Part shown: piece after piece, positions 14,293-21,023 of the stretch | Layout: every line of letters begins with the position of its first letter | How positions within the stretch are numbered: the stretch's first letter is position 1 | Origin: a virus | Virus record (IMG/VR): IMGVR_UViG_3300028423_000092 | Span: 1-30,205 of that record | Reading direction: 5' to 3' (one strand) | DNA: 30,205 bases | Translations under genes and position numbers: made by a program | The notes under the pieces: model-generated | Told to the model about the DNA's origin: nothing | Seen by the model: the letters and a program-made list of their open reading frames with translations, nothing else | The model's database searches: none

Positions 14293-15980
14293 CAGTAGGC
14301 CCCCTGATAGCGCCTGCCGCCATAGGTGCGGCTATTGCGGAAGATCTGGCTCCCGAAGTCATGCAGCGCACGCTCCAGGTCGCCCACCGTGACATAGCGC
14401 TGGCCGTCCTGCTGCAGCACTGGGCCGGTTGTGATCTGCACCGTGGTGTTCGCAGCACCGCCACCACCACCGGGGCCAACCACGCCGCCCTCAGCGAAGG
14501 CAGGGATCACAGCGCGGCCTCTCATGCCTGCGAGATAGTTGGCCGAAGCCCTGGCCATCTTGCTCTCAGGGACGATGTACTCGCGTTCACCGCCTTCACC
14601 AACCATCGCCAGTGTCGGGCCACCAACAACACCGCCCTGGGCGAACTCAGGCACTGACACGCTGATGGCGAAGTTGACGCGATTGATCCAGGTGTTCAGG
14701 CTGTTGACAAGGAAGGTCAGGATATTGCGGAAGATTGACTTGATCACATTGGACGCCGCATTGAATGGTGCCTTCACGGCTTCACCGAGACGTCCGAAGA
14801 TGTTCAAGATGCCATCAAATGCGCTCCTGGCAAACCTAAGAACAGGCTTGGCATAGAAATCCAGGTAGGCCTGTGCGGCCTGCTTGAGCAGATCGCCAAT
14901 GGCCTTGAACGTATTCACGAAGAAGTCGCCGATAGCTTTAAGCGCAGCGCCGATCTGATCGCGGAATGTGTAGATCGCGACGCCAGCGGCCACCAGCAAC
15001 GCAATCCAACCGACCGGGCCAGTGAAGACAGCAGCAATGGCAGCGGCCAAACCACCGCCCCCTGTGAGCAGGCCGATCAAGCCGCCGATTAATGGCCCCA
15101 GGGCCGTGACTGCACTGATGATCGGCGAGAACACCAAAGCAAGTGCAGAGATGCCAGTCAGTCCAGCAATGATGGTCTGCAATGGACCGGGCAGCTGGCT
15201 AAATCCTTGGATCAAGGATTCCACGCCAGCAACCAACGCATCCAAGGCAGGCAGCAATGCTGTGGTCATGCGCACGCCAAGATCACCCAGCCTTTCCTGC
15301 ATGTTCTCAAGGCGATCATTGAACACAGCGGCGCTATCAGCAAACTCCTGCGTCATCGATGTGCTCATGTTGCGCACGGCATCACCGCCACTGTTGAGCA
15401 GCGGAATCAACTCAGAGCCAAGCCGACCGCCAAAGATCTGAGATGCCAGCGCCGCCTTCTCAGTGCCATCAGCCATACCAGCGAACGCATCGCTGACTTG
15501 CAACATGATGTCATCAGTCGATCGCAGGCTGTCATCAGCATTGGCCAACTGAATGCCAAGCTGCTCAAATGCTCTTGCAGCAGGGCCAGTCCCCTTTTCA
15601 GTTGCATCCTTGACATTCTTCGACAGAACAGGGAAGGCCCTGCTCAGGCTCTCAATACTCGTGTCGCTCAACTCTGCGACCTTCCTGAACTTGTCCAGCT
15701 CAGGTGCTGCGATGCCAGTCCGAAGCGATAGCTTCGACATCGCATCAGCTGCGTCAAGATTGCTCTTGGCAAACGCTGCAACGCCTGCCACACCAATGAC
15801 AGGCAAAATCCCACGCAATGCAGTAACAGCGCCTCCTGCAGCGCCTCTCAAGCGGCCCAATGCACCGCCTGTGGTCTTCGCCTGCGTGGCAAGGCCACCA
15901 AGGCCTTTGTTCAGCCCTTGAATGCTTGCCAGGCCCTGAACAGATGCCTGTATCGCAACGCTGGTCTTCGTGTCAGCCAT
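14292..15980 (-). CDS. Tape measure protein
   Basis: 562 residues. The N-terminus is helical and coiled (VAIQASVQGLASIQGLNKGLGGL...). A tape-measure core follows with KFRKVAELSDTSIESLSRAF and DRLENMQERLGDLGVRMTTALLPALDALVAGVES. A central hydrophobic region, about 265-345, has several membrane-like stretches (IIAGLTGISALALVFSPIIS, GPVGWIALLVAAGVAIYTF). The C-terminal part has the repeated AEGGVV/AQGGVVGGPTLAMVGEGGEREYIVP elements, typical of tape measures. At this length it predicts a short siphophage tail. It starts within the last codons of the GT chaperone frame, as usual. Confidence 0.93.
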   Translation of the reverse strand: MADTKTSVAIQASVQGLASIQGLNKGLGGLATQAKTTGGALGRLRGAAGGAVTALRGILPVIGVAGVAAFAKSNLDAADAMSKLSLRTGIAAPELDKFRKVAELSDTSIESLSRAFPVLSKNVKDATEKGTGPAARAFEQLGIQLANADDSLRSTDDIMLQVSDAFAGMADGTEKAALASQIFGGRLGSELIPLLNSGGDAVRNMSTSMTQEFADSAAVFNDRLENMQERLGDLGVRMTTALLPALDALVAGVESLIQGFSQLPGPLQTIIAGLTGISALALVFSPIISAVTALGPLIGGLIGLLTGGGGLAAAIAAVFTGPVGWIALLVAAGVAIYTFRDQIGAALKAIGDFFVNTFKAIGDLLKQAAQAYLDFYAKPVLRFARSAFDGILNIFGRLGEAVKAPFNAASNVIKSIFRNILTFLVNSLNTWINRVNFAISVSVPEFAQGGVVGGPTLAMVGEGGEREYIVPESKMARASANYLAGMRGRAVIPAFAEGGVVGPGGGGGAANTTVQITTGPVLQQDGQRYVTVGDLERALHDFGSQIFRNSRTYGGRRYQGAY

Positions 15981-16239
15981 CGCGTTGTGACAGGATCTCC
16001 ACCACTCTACCCTCGATCACCTGCAGGTCCTCCAGCAGCTCGCGTTGATCGCTCACCTGCTCCAACTCAAAGCACCACCTCACCGCGCCATAATCCAACC
16101 CGATCACACCGCCCTTCCCCACACGCCATTGCGTCTGCACCTTCAGGAACATGCTCACCGCAGGCCATGCCTCAGGCGTCACCTCATAGTCATCCTGTCC
16201 CTCAGGCACCAGGTCATCAGGAAGCTCGATGCCCATCAC
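15973..16239 (-). CDS. Tail assembly chaperone T part (DUF1799), made as a GT fusion by -1 frameshift
   Basis: The frame contains the DUF1799 pattern: YEVTPEAWPAVSMFLKVQTQWRVGKGGVIGLDYGAVRWCFEL. The first usable codons are GTG 16239 and ATG 16236, but the frame is open without a stop back to the slip site at 16305-16311, where it is the -1 register of the upstream G gene. The expected product is therefore a G-T fusion of 235 residues, as in lambda GpG-T, required with G to assemble the tail around the tape measure. The end overlaps the tape measure start by 8 nt. This part may not be translated alone. Confidence 0.85.
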   Translation of the reverse strand: MMGIELPDDLVPEGQDDYEVTPEAWPAVSMFLKVQTQWRVGKGGVIGLDYGAVRWCFELEQVSDQRELLEDLQVIEGRVVEILSQRDG

Positions 16240-16270
16240 AGCTGCATCCTCTGCCGTCTTGTCAATGACT

Positions 16271-16311
16271 GCGCCGCCGGCCCAATGCTCAGCGGCGCCG
16301 ATCAGTTTTTT
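16271..16311 (-). promoter_or_regulatory. -1 frameshift signal for the tail chaperone GT product
   Basis: On the minus strand the zero-frame codons CGA AAA AAC TGA contain the heptamer A AAA AAC (16311-16305), a classic slip sequence placed on the G stop codon. After a 6-nt spacer comes a 7-bp GC-rich stem, GCGCCGC (16298-16292) with GCGGCGC (16277-16271), and a 14-nt loop. Shifting back one base enters the DUF1799 frame directly. Confidence 0.85.
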
Positions 16312-16679
16312 CGCTTCTCGTCCGTCAACGACGCGAAATAAGCCTGAACAAGCGAAGCGGCCAACAGTGGCACCTCAAGCAGCATGGCTTTGTTGGTCTC
16401 GCTGTATGGCACTTCCTCGCCATCCTCATCGAGAATCCCGGACCAGCCCACGAGCACCTCATCGGCCACTGAGACGTCGCTAATGCCTTCAAGCTGCTCG
16501 CCAGCTTCCGCAGCCTTCACCAGTTTCTGTGCTTGCGCCTGGATCTCAGCAATGCGTGACTGTGGGAGCCGTTTGAACTCAGCCTCAAATGACTGCTTCT
16601 CGCGTTTGCCGCCATCAGCTGGCATCCTGATCGTCACTGGCCAGCTGTAGGAGCTGGATTGCTTGAGAACAAATGCCAC
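16302..16679 (-). CDS. Tail assembly chaperone G-like
   Basis: 125 residues: a beta-strand N-terminus with a basic stretch (YSWPVTIRMPADGGKREKQSFEAEFKRLP), then helices (SRIAEIQAQAQKLVKAA), a GWSGILDEDGEEVPYSETNKAMLLE block typical of siphophage G-like chaperones, and the ending LTDEKRKN at a slip site. It lies between the tail tube gene and the tape measure, the canonical place. The zero-frame product (G) is the abundant one, and frameshifting yields GT. Order, motif and frameshift signal agree, so confidence is high although sequence similarity to lambda G is low. Confidence 0.87.
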   Translation of the reverse strand: MAFVLKQSSSYSWPVTIRMPADGGKREKQSFEAEFKRLPQSRIAEIQAQAQKLVKAAEAGEQLEGISDVSVADEVLVGWSGILDEDGEEVPYSETNKAMLLEVPLLAASLVQAYFASLTDEKRKN

Positions 16680-16685
16680 GAGGTA

Positions 16686-17621
16686 TCAGGTAAAAACCAG
16701 ACTCATCTCATCATTGCCGGAGTTGGTAGGCGTTGCAATGTATGGCAGCGTCAGCATCTGCACGCCATCCTGATCGCTGTAGGACGGATTGCTTAGGTCG
16801 ATCTGACCAGCGGTGAAGGTCACGATGTTGCCGGCTGTCGTGCCATGCTCGAACGTCAGGTTTCCCGTGCTGCTGCCAGTCGCATCGTTGAAGAAGTTGT
16901 GCGTACCGACAGGCACCGCCTCGATCATCGCCTCACCAGCAGGCGCACGGTTGACGATGAGCACTTCCTTGTCGCAGCCCACCAGCTCGCGGTAGACCGT
17001 CTCATTGGCCATGTCGAAGCTCAGCGACTGCAGACAGCCTGCATAGCTGAAGATCTCGAAGCTGCTGGTGTTGCCGTTCTTGAAGATCAGCGGATCAGCC
17101 TGGTTCGCATAGGTCGGAGCGCTGATCGAGACATCCGTCGGCGCTGCGTAGATGCCGGTGAAGGTGAACGCAATGGTCGGGATCGCGCCCACCTCAGCAT
17201 TCAGCGTGAAGCTGCCGCGGCAGCCCGTCGCCTTGTGCAGCACGCCGCTGTTGTTGAAGTAGATCGTGACTGAATCAAAGCTCGTCGAGACCGGCTCATA
17301 GGTCACGCTGGTGGCCGCCACAACGGTCTCACTCAGTCCACAAGCCTTGAGAAGCGGGCCATAGGCAGGCGCGGTGCCCTCAGTGCCGGAGCCGGCCAGC
17401 TCGACCTCGAACTCAATGACAACCCTGGTCTGGCTCAGCAGTTGCTCGCTGTGGCCGAGGTAAGGACGAATCAGCTCACGGCTCACCGTGTCAGATTCCA
17501 GAGGCGTCGCAGAAATGCTCCGCACCAAGATCGCGTCAGATCCAACGACAGGCGTGGGGTCAGTGCCATAAACGCTCTCCTCCTTGGCCAGGATGAGCTG
17601 CCGGCGTGTGAGAAGAGTCAT
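16686..17621 (-). CDS. Major tail tube protein
   Basis: 311 residues. The opening RRQLILAKEESVYGTDPTP is typical of siphophage tube proteins ("..l..k.E.tyGtdptp"). Next come TPLESDTVSRELIRPYLG, a GYxPLLKACGLSE-type block (APAYGPLLKACGLSE) and KATGCRGSFTLNAEVGAIPTIAFTFTG, the tube-fold core shared by this group. The C-terminal part is beta-rich and ends with a short tail. The gene sits between the tail terminator and the G chaperone, the expected place. The assignment relies on these blocks and on gene order. Confidence 0.87.
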   Translation of the reverse strand: MTLLTRRQLILAKEESVYGTDPTPVVGSDAILVRSISATPLESDTVSRELIRPYLGHSEQLLSQTRVVIEFEVELAGSGTEGTAPAYGPLLKACGLSETVVAATSVTYEPVSTSFDSVTIYFNNSGVLHKATGCRGSFTLNAEVGAIPTIAFTFTGIYAAPTDVSISAPTYANQADPLIFKNGNTSSFEIFSYAGCLQSLSFDMANETVYRELVGCDKEVLIVNRAPAGEAMIEAVPVGTHNFFNDATGSSTGNLTFEHGTTAGNIVTFTAGQIDLSNPSYSDQDGVQMLTLPYIATPTNSGNDEMSLVFT

Positions 17622-17666
17622 GGCAGAAGAAAGCGCCAGATAGCCAGTAGGCTCATCGTAGCCCGC

Positions 17667-18095
17667 TCAGCTAGTCGTTAGATCGCCTACTGCCGTGCGA
17701 TACCGCACGATGTAGCTGCAGCTGATCACACCAGCAGGTTGATCGGCTTCGACAAGCTCAAAGTTCACCGTGTCAGGCTGCACGTCGATCGCATAGCCGC
17801 CAACGGTTAAGTCAGTCATCAGCCTGCTGTGCATGTCCTCAACAATCGCATCAGCTGCCTGGTCAGGCACCAGAGACCGCACGATCACGGCCACGCGCAC
17901 TGTCAGGCTCCAGTCCAGTGTTGGCAGGCTCGTGTTCTGCTCAACGTCATCACGAACAGGCTCCACCACCATCGCAGGCGACTCAGCCCTAGCCAATGCC
18001 GACACACGTGAGCGATAGATCCGCCCGCTGATGCCGGCTGTAGTCGCCAGCGTCGTAGCGATCTGATTCAGGATGCTCTCGCGTTTGGTCGTCAT
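17667..18095 (-). CDS. Tail terminator/completion protein (gpU-like)
   Basis: 142 residues beginning with a helix (ESILNQIATTLATTAGISGRIYRSR), then RAESPAMVVEPVRDDVEQN, strands (WSLTVRVAVIVRSL), a helix (DQAADAIVEDMHSRLM) and closing strands ending ISCSYIVRYRTAVGDL. This strand-helix layout and the "SCSYIVRYRT..gdl" ending match the tail-terminator proteins that cap siphophage tails. It precedes the tube gene, the usual order. A 45-nt gap with weak inverted repeats separates it from the tube gene. Confidence 0.78.
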   Translation of the reverse strand: MTTKRESILNQIATTLATTAGISGRIYRSRVSALARAESPAMVVEPVRDDVEQNTSLPTLDWSLTVRVAVIVRSLVPDQAADAIVEDMHSRLMTDLTVGGYAIDVQPDTVNFELVEADQPAGVISCSYIVRYRTAVGDLTTS

Positions 18096-18703
18096 CAGGC
18101 GCGAACCTCAGCCGCAACGATCCGACCACGCTTGAAGGTGATGTCTGTGGTGCTGCTGTGATTGGCGATCATCAGCGAGATCTCATCGCCGTCATCCAGC
18201 TCGACCATCCAGCTGGTCACCAGCTTGGCCTCCTGGGCGCCGCTGCCAGTGAAGGCACGGCATTCAGTTTCATCGATCGCGGTGCCGTTCTTGGCCAGCT
18301 TGATGCCAAGGGTGTTGTTGTTGCCATCGGTGGCATCGATGCTGCCGTAGATCCTGAACAGCTTCGTCGCGCCACAGTCGTTCTTCAGCCCGAAGGTGTC
18401 AGTGGTGCCGAGCACCATTTGATAGGCCGTGCTGCTATCAAGCGTTGCCGTTAGGCCTGTGCTGATGTAGGTACCTTGCGTCGTAATGTCGATCGTGCCA
18501 TCCGTCATCTTCGAGCACTGACCACGGATCGCCACGCCGTCGATGTAATAGCTCAAGCCATTCCATGCTGTGCTCCCATCTCCGATTTTGTATTTCCTCG
18601 TGTCTGTCTCCACCCCGATCTCGCCCTGCAGCAGCGTCGGGTTCGCCGCAGTCCACTCAGCGGCCGTGCCGTTGCGCAGCTTGAAACGGGTGTAAGTGGT
18701 CAC
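18095..18703 (-). CDS. Virion protein with Mtd-N-like domain and jelly-roll-like C-terminus
   Basis: 202 residues from a GTG at 18703 that overlaps the upstream stop as GTGA. The N-terminal 38 residues (FKLRNGTAAEWTAANPTLLQGEIG, then DTRKYKIGDGSTAWNGLSYY) repeat the domain also seen in the 9979-10527 protein. The C-terminal part (about 50-202) alternates strands with Gly/Thr turns (TLDSSTAYQMVLGTTDTFGL, SIDATDGNNNTLGIKLAKNG, MVELDDGDEISLMIANHS). This resembles the TNF/C1q-like jelly-roll knobs of phage decoration and fibre proteins. It lies between head-tail joining and tail terminator genes, an unusual spot for a fibre, so it may decorate the neck. Confidence 0.7.
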   Translation of the reverse strand: MTTYTRFKLRNGTAAEWTAANPTLLQGEIGVETDTRKYKIGDGSTAWNGLSYYIDGVAIRGQCSKMTDGTIDITTQGTYISTGLTATLDSSTAYQMVLGTTDTFGLKNDCGATKLFRIYGSIDATDGNNNTLGIKLAKNGTAIDETECRAFTGSGAQEAKLVTSWMVELDDGDEISLMIANHSSTTDITFKRGRIVAAEVRA

Positions 18704-19122
18704 GGCGCTCCGTCGTCCAGGACGTTGCCTTCAATGTAGGTGGTGTCAGGTGCTCCACCATCCATGGTCACCGTGCTAGTCGTATCGACGCCATCGCCGT
18801 CGAGCACTGCACGATCCGACGTGCTCTGCTCCGGTGTCGTGGTGCGTTGCAGCATGATCTCGCAGAATGCTCCATCGTCCATCAACATGACGGATTTGAC
18901 GGTGTAGGCACGTCCATCGACGTTGATGCCAGCGCCATATTCCAGATCGCCAAACTCGCTGGCCTTGCAGATCAAGCTGTAATCCGTGCTCAGCACCATC
19001 CCGCCAGCCACGGTTTCCGTTGGCATGTCCAGGATGCCAGTGCTCGACACAGCACCAGCCACCACCGGCACAGCGAACTCAGCCGTGCTCAGGAACAGAT
19101 CGAGATCTTCGGTGAAGGCCAT
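18700..19122 (-). CDS. Head-tail joining protein (FII-like)
   Basis: 140 residues. The opening FTEDLDLFLSTAEFAVPV matches the head-tail attachment group ("...dl..ff..~Fa..a....~"), followed by STGILDMPTE, DYSLICKASEFGDLEYGAGINVDGRAYTVKSVMLMDDGAFCEIMLQR, the characteristic strand pair ("i.v~g.~Y.V....dd~g~~~l.L"). The C-terminus is an acidic Thr/Asp-rich extension. Lies in the neck cluster, overlapping its neighbours by 1 and 4 nt. Confidence is moderate because the call is from pattern and gene order. Confidence 0.75.
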   Translation of the reverse strand: MAFTEDLDLFLSTAEFAVPVVAGAVSSTGILDMPTETVAGGMVLSTDYSLICKASEFGDLEYGAGINVDGRAYTVKSVMLMDDGAFCEIMLQRTTTPEQSTSDRAVLDGDGVDTTSTVTMDGGAPDTTYIEGNVLDDGAP

Positions 19123-19373
19123 CAGTTCAAGGCCTGCTCGATCTGCTCACGGCTGGCAAAGCCCCAAGCTGCAGCAGCTCCGGCATTCCATTCCTTGCGG
19201 ATCACCGGCTCCACGTAGCCAGTATCGCCAGGCTTGAGACTGCTGTCATAGTCGTCTGGATAAACCGCGTCATCGAACGTCACGAAATCGTTCAACAGCC
19301 CATTAAGAAAGGTCGTGCGCTCAGCGCTCGCCTCAGCATTCACAAGGTCGTCGATGGTGTTGATGATCAGCAT
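19122..19373 (-). CDS. Small structural-module protein (83 aa)
   Basis: 83 residues from ATG 19373, which overlaps the reverse transcriptase stop by 7 nt. An upstream in-frame ATG at 19439 lies inside the RT gene and was not chosen. The N-terminus is helical (IDDLVNAEASAERTTFLNGLLNDFVTFDDAVYP) and the rest is a Trp-containing segment with a C-terminal helix (WNAGAAAAWGFASREQIEQAL). No firm family. Neck-region phages often carry a small protein here. Coupling to the RT stop means the DGR cassette is co-transcribed with the structural genes. Confidence 0.65.
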   Translation of the reverse strand: MLIINTIDDLVNAEASAERTTFLNGLLNDFVTFDDAVYPDDYDSSLKPGDTGYVEPVIRKEWNAGAAAAWGFASREQIEQALN

Positions 19374-20341
19374 GATGCGGCAAGTCCTAGGTTCTTGAGT
19401 CCATTCTGGCCATCTCCGTGACGGATGTGGCCCATCCATGCTAATTGCGAACGCCGCCAGCCCTCATGGTCGTCATGCGCCAAGGCCAGCTTCAGCCGCC
19501 GTCGCTGTCGGATCATTGACTGCCGCTTGATCAGCTTGAACTTCAACCGGATCCGGAATCCGCAAAAAGTAAAGCCACGCCTGACTGGCACAAGGCTCCA
19601 TTTCCCAATCTTCTGCTGCATCTCAGTGGCAACAAACGCACAGATCTCGTTCTTTAGAGTCATGCCATCGTGCTTGTTATCCACAATCACAACTGCGTCG
19701 TCCATGTAGCGCACAAAGCTGCCATTGCCTTTCTGAGCAATGAAACGATCAAGCTTCCCGCCCCAATAGTTGCAAAAGCACTGGCTGGTCAGCGCACCGA
19801 TTGGCAATCCACGCGGCTGCACTGATAACACTTGCTCGATCAGCCGTAGCGTGCGCTGGCAGGTCAGCTTCTTGCCCAGATGGTCCAACAGCAAGCCCTG
19901 CGGGATGCTCGGGAAGAACTTGCTGAAATCCACGTGCAATAGCCATGCGTCTGGGTTCTGACGCATCAGCTGCTGCATCCGTGTGATACAGCGATGTGTG
20001 CCAAGCCCCACTCGACATGCGAACACCTGAGGCATCAGGGCCGCGTCAAGAATCGGCCCAATCACTTGAATCAAGGCATGATGAACAATACGATCACGAA
20101 AGCTCTGGCAAGCGATCGTCCGCTTCTTTGGATCAATAATATCAAACTGCAGCTGCGGGTCAGGCTTCCAGCTTTCCTCAATCAGACGCTGCTGAAGGTT
20201 GCGCAGATTGGCCAATGCGTACTCCTTGAACCGCAGGTAGGAACTGCTGTAGGTTTTGCCTCGCCTTGCCTCTGCATAGGCAAGCAGCAGATTATCCCAC
20301 TGATAGATCTGTTCGTAGAGATTGCGGAACTTCTTGCCCAT
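19367..20341 (-). CDS. DGR-type reverse transcriptase
   Basis: 324 residues with the RT palm motifs in order. LHVDFSKFFPSI has the first catalytic Asp at 138. RGLPIGALTSQ (177-187) carries the [IVL]GxxxSQ form of motif 4 that is diagnostic of diversity-generating retroelements; group II intron RTs read differently there. VRYMDDAVV has the catalytic pair at D214-D215. The C-terminal thumb is basic (RIRLKFKLIKRQSMIRQRRRLKL). The length is typical of DGR RTs, with no endonuclease or maturase domain. It should copy the template repeat RNA with adenine-specific errors together with the Avd protein. It is followed without a gap by structural genes, so it shares the late transcript. Confidence 0.96.
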   Translation of the reverse strand: MGKKFRNLYEQIYQWDNLLLAYAEARRGKTYSSSYLRFKEYALANLRNLQQRLIEESWKPDPQLQFDIIDPKKRTIACQSFRDRIVHHALIQVIGPILDAALMPQVFACRVGLGTHRCITRMQQLMRQNPDAWLLHVDFSKFFPSIPQGLLLDHLGKKLTCQRTLRLIEQVLSVQPRGLPIGALTSQCFCNYWGGKLDRFIAQKGNGSFVRYMDDAVVIVDNKHDGMTLKNEICAFVATEMQQKIGKWSLVPVRRGFTFCGFRIRLKFKLIKRQSMIRQRRRLKLALAHDDHEGWRRSQLAWMGHIRHGDGQNGLKNLGLAASC

Positions 20342-20496
20342 TGGAAGGTGACGGCAGGTTTCGATAAGCTACTCCCTGCCATTGCCACCACTCGGCCCTG
20401 AGTTTGCCGAAGCAGGAATTGATGGCTGGCACCTGATTAGCACCGGCCTGCTGCCCCATAGAAACAGCAGAGCGTAAAGGTGTTTGACAGTGGCCA
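20342..20496 (-). ncRNA. Spacer part of the DGR template RNA (Sp region)
   Basis: About 155 nt between the template repeat and the RT start, without a supported gene. In BPP-1 a spacer of similar size (about 140 nt) downstream of TR is required for cDNA priming and RT/Avd binding. Position and size match here. An 8-base palindrome GTGGCCAC marks the TR/spacer junction. Its function as part of a structured RNA is inferred from that analogy. Confidence 0.6.
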
Positions 20497-20613
20497 CGGC
20501 CGCAAAACGCGCCGAGATGTTGTTGTTCGCATTCGATGGAGCGTTGTTCCAGTTAGCACAACGTGAACCGGAATTCGACCCATTGTTCCAGTTGCCACCC
20601 AGGATGACGGCGC
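20497..20613 (-). repeat. DGR template repeat (TR)
   Basis: 117 bp, aligned without gaps to 21069-21185 (constant offset 572). 98 positions are identical. Every one of the 19 differences is a T on the plus strand of TR, that is, an adenine on the coding strand. 26 such adenines exist in total and 7 are unchanged. None of the other 91 positions differ. TR is rich in AAC/AAT codons if read in the target frame (NWNN..., NNN), the usual design that leaves many mutable positions. It lies between avd and the RT gene. The TR 5' end on the coding strand is 17 nt after the avd stop. Confidence 0.97.
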
Positions 20614-20630
20614 ACCCATCAACTCCAGCA

Positions 20631-21023
20631 TCAGTCTGATGCCTTTTTTGCTTTTTGCAATCGCTTAAGCCAACTGCCAAGCATCGCGCCAACTTCAGCG
20701 ATCAAGGCCTGAGCGGTTTCAAGCTGATGCTCAGTGAGCATCTTGCGCCTGTGATGCACCATGAAACGTAAGAGCAAGCGCAGCTGCGCGAGACTGCCGT
20801 CCAGCACGTAGCAGCGGCTCAACTGATTGGCCTTGATCGCAGTGTTCAGATGTTCGGCAACCAAAAACAACTGACGAATCAAAAGCTCACGAAATACGCC
20901 ATGCTTCCGTGGGATGCTTTGGGCGATTGGATAGATGTAGTCCACAACACGCTCATACTTCTCGACCATGTAGAGACCATGAGCCTCCTTGGAGGGATCC
21001 GCCGAGGCTCTTTTCTTGCTCAT
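20631..21023 (-). CDS. avd: DGR accessory variability determinant (Avd-like four-helix protein)
   Basis: 130 residues, almost entirely helical and basic: VEKYERVVDYIYPIAQSIPRKHGVFRELLIRQLFLVAEHLNTAIKA, then a second pair of long helices (LAQLRLLLRFMVHHRRKML, LETAQALIAEVGAMLGSWLKRLQKAKK). This is the Avd/four-helix-bundle layout, with the conserved "KxYxxvxxxxxxxxxxPrxxrxxLxxRi"-type first helix pair. Avd forms a pentamer that binds the RT and the template RNA and is needed for homing. ATG 21023 is used here, overlapping the target gene. ATG 20969, just before VEKYERVV and 14 nt after an AAGGAGG sequence, is a possible alternative start. Confidence 0.85.
   Translation of the reverse strand: MSKKRASADPSKEAHGLYMVEKYERVVDYIYPIAQSIPRKHGVFRELLIRQLFLVAEHLNTAIKANQLSRCYVLDGSLAQLRLLLRFMVHHRRKMLTEHQLETAQALIAEVGAMLGSWLKRLQKAKKASD

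Noticed and set aside
19373-19439. Longer start (ATG 19439) for the 83-residue gene after the RT
   Set aside because: The extra 22 residues lie fully inside the RT gene and look like shadow sequence. ATG 19373, overlapping the RT stop, is more natural.
20369-20692. 107-codon minus-strand frame reading through TR
   Set aside because: It reproduces the target's VR-like sequence only because TR was derived from it. The remainder is unlike protein, so TR is treated as non-coding template RNA.
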